Source of the DNA: Auriscalpium vulgare
Taxonomy: Eukaryota > Basidiomycota > Agaricomycetes > Russulales > Auriscalpiaceae
Assembly: GCA_019915015.1 (NCBI GenBank)
Contig: JAHBBC010000032.1
Location: forward strand, 346,388-410,387
Length of the DNA: 64,000 bases
Reading direction: 5' to 3'
Shown here: piece by piece, positions 58,603 to 64,000 of the stretch
How positions within the stretch are numbered: position 1 is the stretch's first letter
Layout of the letters: each line of letters starts with the position of its first letter
The notes under the pieces: generated by a model
Database searches by the model: none
The model's input: the letters and a program-made list of their open reading frames with translations, nothing else
What the model was told of the DNA's origin: nothing
Translations under genes and position numbers: made by a program

Positions 58603-60132
58603 TTATCTTGACGGGGTGTCAGACGACTCCATCAGAACTGACAGGGGACGGCACTTACGAGCAACGATGGAAGGTCTCCTATTGCTTCCACGAGACGCCA
58701 AGAGACGAAAGCGACGAGGAGAAGGATCAGCAGTAGGTAGCTGCTCAGCCTTGCCAGAGGGACTACGGAGCGAAGAGAATGCGGACCTAAATGCTAGGAC
58801 TGCGTGAATTTCAGACTGGAAAAAGGTGTGCCCTCTGAACTCACTTTGTACCGGACGACGAATCAGCCGACGTCCTGGGGAGCCGACGGGCGCGGCAGCC
58901 TGAGTTTGAGCTTCCCGCCGAGGCTCATGCGCGCCATCGAAGAACCTCTCTTGACGCATGCAGAGCAAGACACGCCGAGCCACTGTCCCGGCGGCATATC
59001 CTATCTTGCGCACGACACGAAGCATAGATGCTGAGTTAATTGAACAAGCGATCAGCACTCTCTTCGGCAGGGAGCGTGCAGGGAACGAGACGTACATGTC
59101 TCCTGGGTCAGCGGAGGCGATGCTTCGCGTGTGTTCGAACCCTCGGCTTCGGCTTCTTCTGTCTGTCCCCGCAGATCGCGGTCTTCCGAGTCGCCTATGT
59201 GTTGCAGACATGCCTTGCGCTGCTCAGACTCAGCTCGTATTCTGTTAAAATGGATGAGGGTAGGTCACAGGATGATTGAGCCGTTTAGAGGGTGAGACTC
59301 ACTTGTTGATGGCGGCAATCTCGTCCGATAGTTCTTGTCCTCCTGAAAACTCTGTCACAGTGGATATGTCGAGGTCGAAGGAGGCGACAGGTATAAACCG
59401 ATCGCGGGGGTCTTCTTTGTCCTGCCAAGCCCACAGAAGTCCCTCTGGTAGTTCATCGATAGAACCAGACTCCGAGTCCGTATGGTCTTGAGAATCATAG
59501 CCGTCGCTCTCCTCGTCGCTTTCAACGTCGATGTTGCCGGAGGCTTCCATGAGCTCATCCTGTCGCCTACTATCTTGATTGAAGCACATTTCGACCTCTG
59601 CCATGTCGTTCATCGAGAGCATGGGGGAGCTACTGTGGTCCATGTGATCACCGATCTTTAAACGAAAAGTGAATTGGGAAGAGTAGTGGATGTATAGGTC
59701 ATCCCAGGGCAAAGGAGGAATTGCGGTGACAGCCGGACGTCCAGTGAAAAGCGTGGCCGGGGCGATGGGCACGCACATAGTCTCCTCAAGGTACAGCGAT
59801 GGCGAGGTCCGCGGCAGCCCCTTGCTGAGAATGAAGCAATCGCATCGATGATACCTGCGGGAAGCAATGGGCAAGTCGAGGGCCTGTAATAGCAAATACT
59901 TTAGCAAGGAGGCAACTGACCAACATAAAATAGACAAGCCTGTGTTACATATCCAACGTATTTCTTGCTACGGAGGGCTTTCGCCTCTTCTATGGCGACG
60001 GGATCCTCTAACGCCTCCAACGTGGCTGCCGGATCTAAAGTAAACACAACGAAGGCCCCTCTTGAGGGTAGAGCAACTTGTACGTGGTAACGGTTTGGTT
60101 GAGTCGTATTTCGGAATATATGGCGTGCTCAT
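58603..60132 (-). pseudogene. Family A copy A12, duplicate of A11, exon 1 damaged
   Basis: It follows A11 exon by exon. Exon 2 (59886 downward) has SRRYHRCDCFILSKGLP, EETMCVPIAPATLFTGRP, PPLPWDDLYIHYSS, a shortened acidic linker and EDPRDRFIPVASFDLDIST. The last exon ends at 58603 and is nearly identical to that of A11. In exon 1, two bases are missing relative to A11 (near 60062 and 60073), so the ATG at 60132 does not run into GAFVVFTLDP. The first intron donor is GC (GCTTGT) where A11 has GT. The linker has lost part of the EESDEESDEESD repeat. It may be a recent pseudogene. It still faces B5 across 656 bp. Confidence 0.75.
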
Positions 60133-60788
60133 CGTGGTGCTGGACGAAGATTGAGTGGGGTGTTTGAGCTAGTCGCGCCGGTGCACCACTGTGGCTGATC
60201 TTTCAGGAATCAGTGCTGTCCGTGGGCGCTTGTGTGGCGCATCATACAACAACAACCGCTTCTCGGCCAAGTTCTCGTCCGACCACAACAACGGCGCCGC
60301 CTGATAGCAATACTGTACATGTACAGCAACAACAACAACAACAACAACAAGTACAACAAAAACGACAGCAACGACAACAACAATCACTCCCACGTACGAC
60401 CACGAGACATTCCCCTGACAACAAAGACAATAACTTACTGATCTGCTTGTGGAATGCCACTGGTACGTGTTCCGTGTTGTCCAAATGACCGTTTGTCACC
60501 AACACAGCATCCTAGTACTATACTTTTGTCACGCCTTGTCCGACTCCGTTCATCAATTCGCCATGTTCTCGGTCGTAGTAGTGAGCAGCCGTCCAATTCT
60601 ACTATCCTTATTTTCCATCGCCCACTACACTGGACTTTCTGCCCTACTTAAGGTGCACTCAACGGAGTCGATAACATCACATCAAACGCAAGACTCGAAT
60701 ATCCGCTCTGGTAGCTTGGTCCACCGTCATACTTCCACATCTCAACACGCGTTCATCATCTCAATACCCCCAATACTCTCCAGCCAGC
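60133..60788. promoter_or_regulatory. Divergent intergenic region A12/B5
   Basis: 656 bp between the two start codons. The half next to A12 belongs to the segmental duplication and contains the CAA repeat. The half next to B5 is unique. Confidence 0.5.
60327..60350 (+). repeat. (CAA)n microsatellite
   Basis: CAGCAACAACAACAACAACA-type repeat, with more CAA/ACA-rich sequence on both sides. It corresponds to the shorter repeat at 49311-49330. Confidence 0.9.
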
Positions 60789-61590
60789 ATGGCGTCGCAC
60801 CGTACTATTCACAAAGCGCATTTCATCTATGCTGGACATGAGATGATAAGCACGCCAGCAAGGATAGCCCTGGATTTGTCGAAAACCTCCCTCCTCTCCA
60901 CGTCTACTTACCGCTCCATCCAGTCCTACTCGACTGCGAGCACTTCCAAATCAATAAAAACGACCCCACGACCATGCCTTGTCATGAATACCAGAGGCTT
61001 CGGCATGCGAATTTGCGCTATGGCTACCTATGACGGCGCGGAGAAGGCCAACCTTGCAGAGGTATACCGGCACTTTCTCATCGCTGTTTCTCCTAATCCG
61101 AAGGATCCTGGTGGTTCCATGGTCAAAACTATTCCAGAGTGGGAAGACCATCACAATGGATCATGGCCTATCCGTATCCACCAAGATCAAGACTCCGTGG
61201 ATTCTGGGACCGGATTACAAAGCCACGAAGGAAGACAAAGCCACGGATCCAAAATGTTTTCGGATATCCGACGAGACGTACAAGGCGCTCTCGATAGAAA
61301 TACGTAATCGCAGAGCAAGTTGGATACTGAAGATGGAAAGCGAGGGAACGAGGCTCCGGCAAGATTTTCAACGCGCGAGACCTGAGCTGAGGAAGAAGCA
61401 ACAACAGACCGGCAACCGCAAGTTCGAGCAAGGACCATTCGTTCGAGATAGCGAGTCCCATGATCAGGAAGGTAGAAGTCAAATCGTTAGTGGTTCTAGT
61501 ATAACCAGTCACGTCGTGCTATTTACCTTCTAATCGCATGAATTGCAGTCCGTCGACGAATGTGAACCCTCAGAACGAAATCCCAAACGA
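60789..61590 (+). CDS. Family B copy B5
   Basis: Exon 1 starts at 60789: HFIYAGHEMISTPARIALDL near residue 11, a Ser/Thr-rich stretch, TPRPCLVM, then ANLAEVYRHFLIAVSPNP and TIPEWEDHHNG. The conserved continuation (PWILGPDYKAT, then ISDETYKALSIEIRNRRASW) is in another frame from about 61190, so one small indel or an unseen splice is needed. The exon ends near a GTAGAA donor around 61470. A small exon SVDECEPSERNPKR (61549-61590) follows, ending at GTACGT. Further candidate mini-exons continue to about 62380, for example one reading ESTMEPVGEEEGVCQ at 61950-61994 and KKAAVKK near 62366. The 3' end is therefore open. Head-to-head with A12. Confidence 0.7.
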
Positions 61591-62879
61591 GTACGTCGTC
61601 AGCGAGTCTTTCGAAATACGGCACTTACGCCCTGTGCTTTCATAGAAGGGCTCACAGGACTCAACTGACACGACCAGAATAAAGCCCAGGATTGCTAAAG
61701 CGCGCCGAATGTCCTTGATTGGCTCACCTCTGCGGAGTTCGCGCAATTCATCTCTGTCCAGCGGGAGGACGGTTAGACTCGACCATCCTACAAACGAAGA
61801 TGGCATGGGACCGCAGATTCAAGTGCATACGGAGAATCCTTTGGAGGAAATGACCCCGCGTGCGCCGAGAGCTCGGACTCGTACACAGGTAACTCTTGGC
61901 AGAAGAAAGTACTCCTCGAGTAATATTGAACTCGCGGGTTCGTTCTAGGAATCTACGATGGAGCCTGTCGGTGAAGAGGAGGGTGTCTGTCAGGTACGTG
62001 AAATTAACGTATAGCACCATTCATGTCGTACAACATTCTTTCCCAGTTCGAGTCGCATGGAGGCGAGCAGACCGATGCCACCGAGCCGGGTGGGCTTCCG
62101 CCGGTCGGTGGTTTCCTTGTCTTTTTGTGTTCCTGCGCTAAATATTCACGGTCAGCTTGATCTGACCGAAAGTCTTGGCACAGCTAAAAGCCTTGCGCTG
62201 CCTCTCACAACGGGGCCAAGCGTTCAGGCGGCTAATAATGAGGTAGCAGCTCTCGAAGCCGCTGCTTCACCGGCGGTACTTAGCAAAACAAAGGTAAGTT
62301 TACAAGCTAGTACTAGGTCGATCTAGCACTCACACGGAAAATGGACACGCCAACGTCACTTCAGAAAAAGGCTGCGGTCAAGAAGGTAAATATGCGCTGC
62401 TGGTTTAGGCGTACAAAGCAGCTCATCTGTTCCGAAATTATAGCAGATGCATCAATGGTATACGGCTATGACATCGGCAATGAAATAGCGTTTTCACCGT
62501 AGAGGAATGTCATCTAGGATAGTAAATTATGCCAACTGAACGAGCATCTTCTTACGCGACTCCGGAATCCGGAACGATCATCTCAATGCCCCCTATCTGC
62601 GCAAGCGGCGCCGTCGTGTATCGCTGTATGGGCGCAGCATCGACTGTCCCTGCTGCGCTCAGCTTAATATCTGAGATTGCGCTCGAAGACATGCTCTTGA
62701 GACATTGCGGCCTGCTAGTGCACTGGGCTAGTTGCAGACGATACATATCAGTTGAGGACAGGAGAGAACAAGGTGAGGAAGTGCCGCTACGCGTCGAGAG
62801 TGTCTCCGCATGCTAGGAGTCGTGAAGGCGCGTGCCTTTTCCAGCCAAGCCTCGACATCGTGAGATGTATTGCGCCGCA
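61591..62879. other. Possible 3' exons of B5 and unassigned sequence
   Basis: Short stop-free pieces between good splice sites continue from B5 to about 62380, but the chain cannot be fixed by eye. Beyond that no feature is recognised. Confidence 0.35.
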
Positions 62880-64000
62880 ATCATCCTCCAAACGACGAAA
62901 TCAAGGGAGTGACGGCGCCGACGAACGCATGGCGCACGTCTCGCTCGACTGTACCGTGTGCTTGGCATACAGCAAGACTTCTTGCTCGTCAGTAGCGTCA
63001 CTCAACGCGTGCGCGTGAGGGTTGCTGTGCTTCACTGGCATTGGGACTAAAAACCGTGACGTTCTTGGCGAGCGTCAGAGCATGTGGATCCTGAAACGCT
63101 TGGGTATGTCATAGCGGCCACTATAAGCAGCACGACCGCAGCGGGTCAAGAGTTTGGCGCTTACGCACCGCAGAGGCTCAGCGAAAGGAGAGAAGGATGT
63201 ATGCAGCGTACTCACAGTCACCATCGCAGGCGTGCGATGACGAGGTCTAGCGAAGTCGTCACAGGGGCAAAGCAAGCCGTCCGGGAGTGCGTCCAAATGT
63301 CTACCAGGATTGCTCAAAAAGGAGGGTCAGGTCGAAGGGAAGGATGGCTGGAGGCAAGCCTGTGACTCGGAGAGGATGGCACCGCGGCAGCACTTCGGGG
63401 AATATCCCACGGTTTGCGGACCGTGGTGACCGACCATGCGCGACCAGCGGCCTGCGCGAGGAGTGGCCTGATTCGAGCTGTCCACTCTGTCAGTCACACG
63501 TTCTCTTCGCGCTGTTGCCTGCTGACTCGATGCGCAGTTCTGCACGCACGTCTTCAACACGTCTTCGTCAACCACGCGGGCAAAGGCAAGTCCTGCAGCC
63601 CATCTGCGTTATCCCAATTTCTCTCGCCCCGTCGCCCACGATGCGCCACGACGTCGAACCTGTCCGGCGTGCGCTCGCGGCAGTCTTCCCGTGTCCTTAT
63701 CGCCGACGTTGTCACGGCAGCGCGCATGGTAAAGATAAAGTGAACGTATGGATGTGCGTGTCGACGTCCGAGCTTATCCGGCGCTTTGCCATCGATGCCG
63801 TGCGCCAACAGTTGTTGCGTCTGCTCCCGCTTAGGTGTGTCTCAGCCGTTTCCACTCCCAACCTTGAACTCATTTTGCAATCTCGTCCACCTCAGCAGCC
63901 CCACGAAGCCTACAGGAAGATGCTACGCTAGACGAAGGGACGCCAAAGTGCCCCCATGATATTGGTTCAGCGTGCGCCTCTATCTATGAGAGTTCGGTGA
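62880..64000. other. Third duplicated, degenerate block at the right edge
   Basis: 62880-63450 resembles 49340-49950, and about 63800-63870 resembles 46290-46370 and 57380-57450. A plus-strand frame (63287-63931) contains VRQQLLRLLPLRCVSAVSTPNLELIL, like the LLREGLLVLRCVSVASILKFELIL piece in the right duplication. This may be remains of a third repeated gene. No known domain seen. Confidence 0.4.

Larger units (their letters stand above)
56915..60350 (+). repeat. Segmental duplication, right copy (carries A12)
   Basis: Direct duplicate of 45835-49345, about 11 kb away. Coding and non-coding parts both match with scattered differences. It lacks the poly-A insertion of the left copy. A stretch on the plus strand near 57205-57454 (VCQKCHACARAASCGRH, then LLREGLLVLRCVSVASILKFELIL) recurs in damaged form at 46130-46370 and partly near 63760-63870. 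Confidence 0.85.

Noticed and set aside
60213..60488. Gln/Asn-rich open frame over the CAA repeat
   Set aside because: A microsatellite translated in several frames on both strands; it lies in the A12/B5 promoter region and lacks coding support.
394..60788. The A/B pairs as homeodomain HD1/HD2 mating-type genes
   Set aside because: The divergent geometry fits, but no WF-N-R homeodomain helix was found in any A or B copy; kept only as an analogy.
1..64000. tRNA, rRNA and CRISPR features
   Set aside because: A few GGTTCGA-like strings were seen (for example near 846, 3962 and 51614), but none had tRNA arms; no regularly spaced repeats were found.

Overview
The window looks like nuclear DNA of an agaricomycete (mushroom-forming basidiomycete), possibly a polypore. 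Genes carry many introns of about 40-70 nt with GT..(C/T)AG borders. Recognisable products are fungal/eukaryotic: an ER glycoprotein glucosyltransferase (UGGT) ending in RDEL, CFEM secreted proteins, and an F-box protein with an N-terminal coiled coil. There are no bacterial operons, CRISPR arrays or clear tRNA/rRNA genes.

The dominant content is two multi-copy gene families for which I know no name. Family A has 12 copies (A1-A12). Its core is a GAFVVFTLDPVATVE-like block ending in YVGYV, an intron, RRYHRCSCYILS-GLP, a HP-GRP...PSPPLPW-DLYLHS block, a variable acidic/Ser-rich linker, an ED-P--R-IPVA-FDLDIST segment, then a phase-2 intron into a basic tail. Family B has 5 copies (B1-B5), with an N-terminal Y-GHE--TP-like motif (best in B2 and B5) and a VFRHFVIPIDP-like core. 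Every B copy lies head-to-head with an A copy: A1/B1, B2/A4, B3/A9, B4/A10 and A12/B5. The four intact-looking intergenic gaps are only 564-656 bp; the fifth is about 755 bp. This repeated divergent two-gene module is the best candidate here for an undescribed system.

Layout. 1-12 kb: decayed or error-rich sequence holding A1, B1, A2, an aldo-keto reductase relic and the 5' half of UGGT, all full of 1-2 nt indels. 12-16.4 kb: the rest of UGGT, mostly clean. 16.7-28.3 kb: A3, CFEM1, B2/A4, CFEM2 (pseudogene), A5. 28.6-40.4 kb: a bHLH/zipper-like gene, A6, A7, A8, B3/A9. 42-44 kb: F-box gene. 45.8-60.4 kb: a direct segmental duplication of about 3.5 kb carrying A11 and A12, with B4/A10 and a RING-H2 relic between the two copies. 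60.8-64 kb: B5 and further duplicated, degenerate sequence.

A7, A9, A10, A11, B2, B3, B4, CFEM1 and the F-box gene can be spliced into uninterrupted frames; A5 is also open but has lost its last exon. A3, A4, A6, A8, A12, B5 and UGGT carry one or a few single-base frame breaks, several in short homopolymers. These could be real decay or long-read assembly errors, and the sequence alone cannot decide. No biochemical function is claimed for families A and B. Basic tails in A suggest a nuclear or nucleic-acid-associated role, by inference only.
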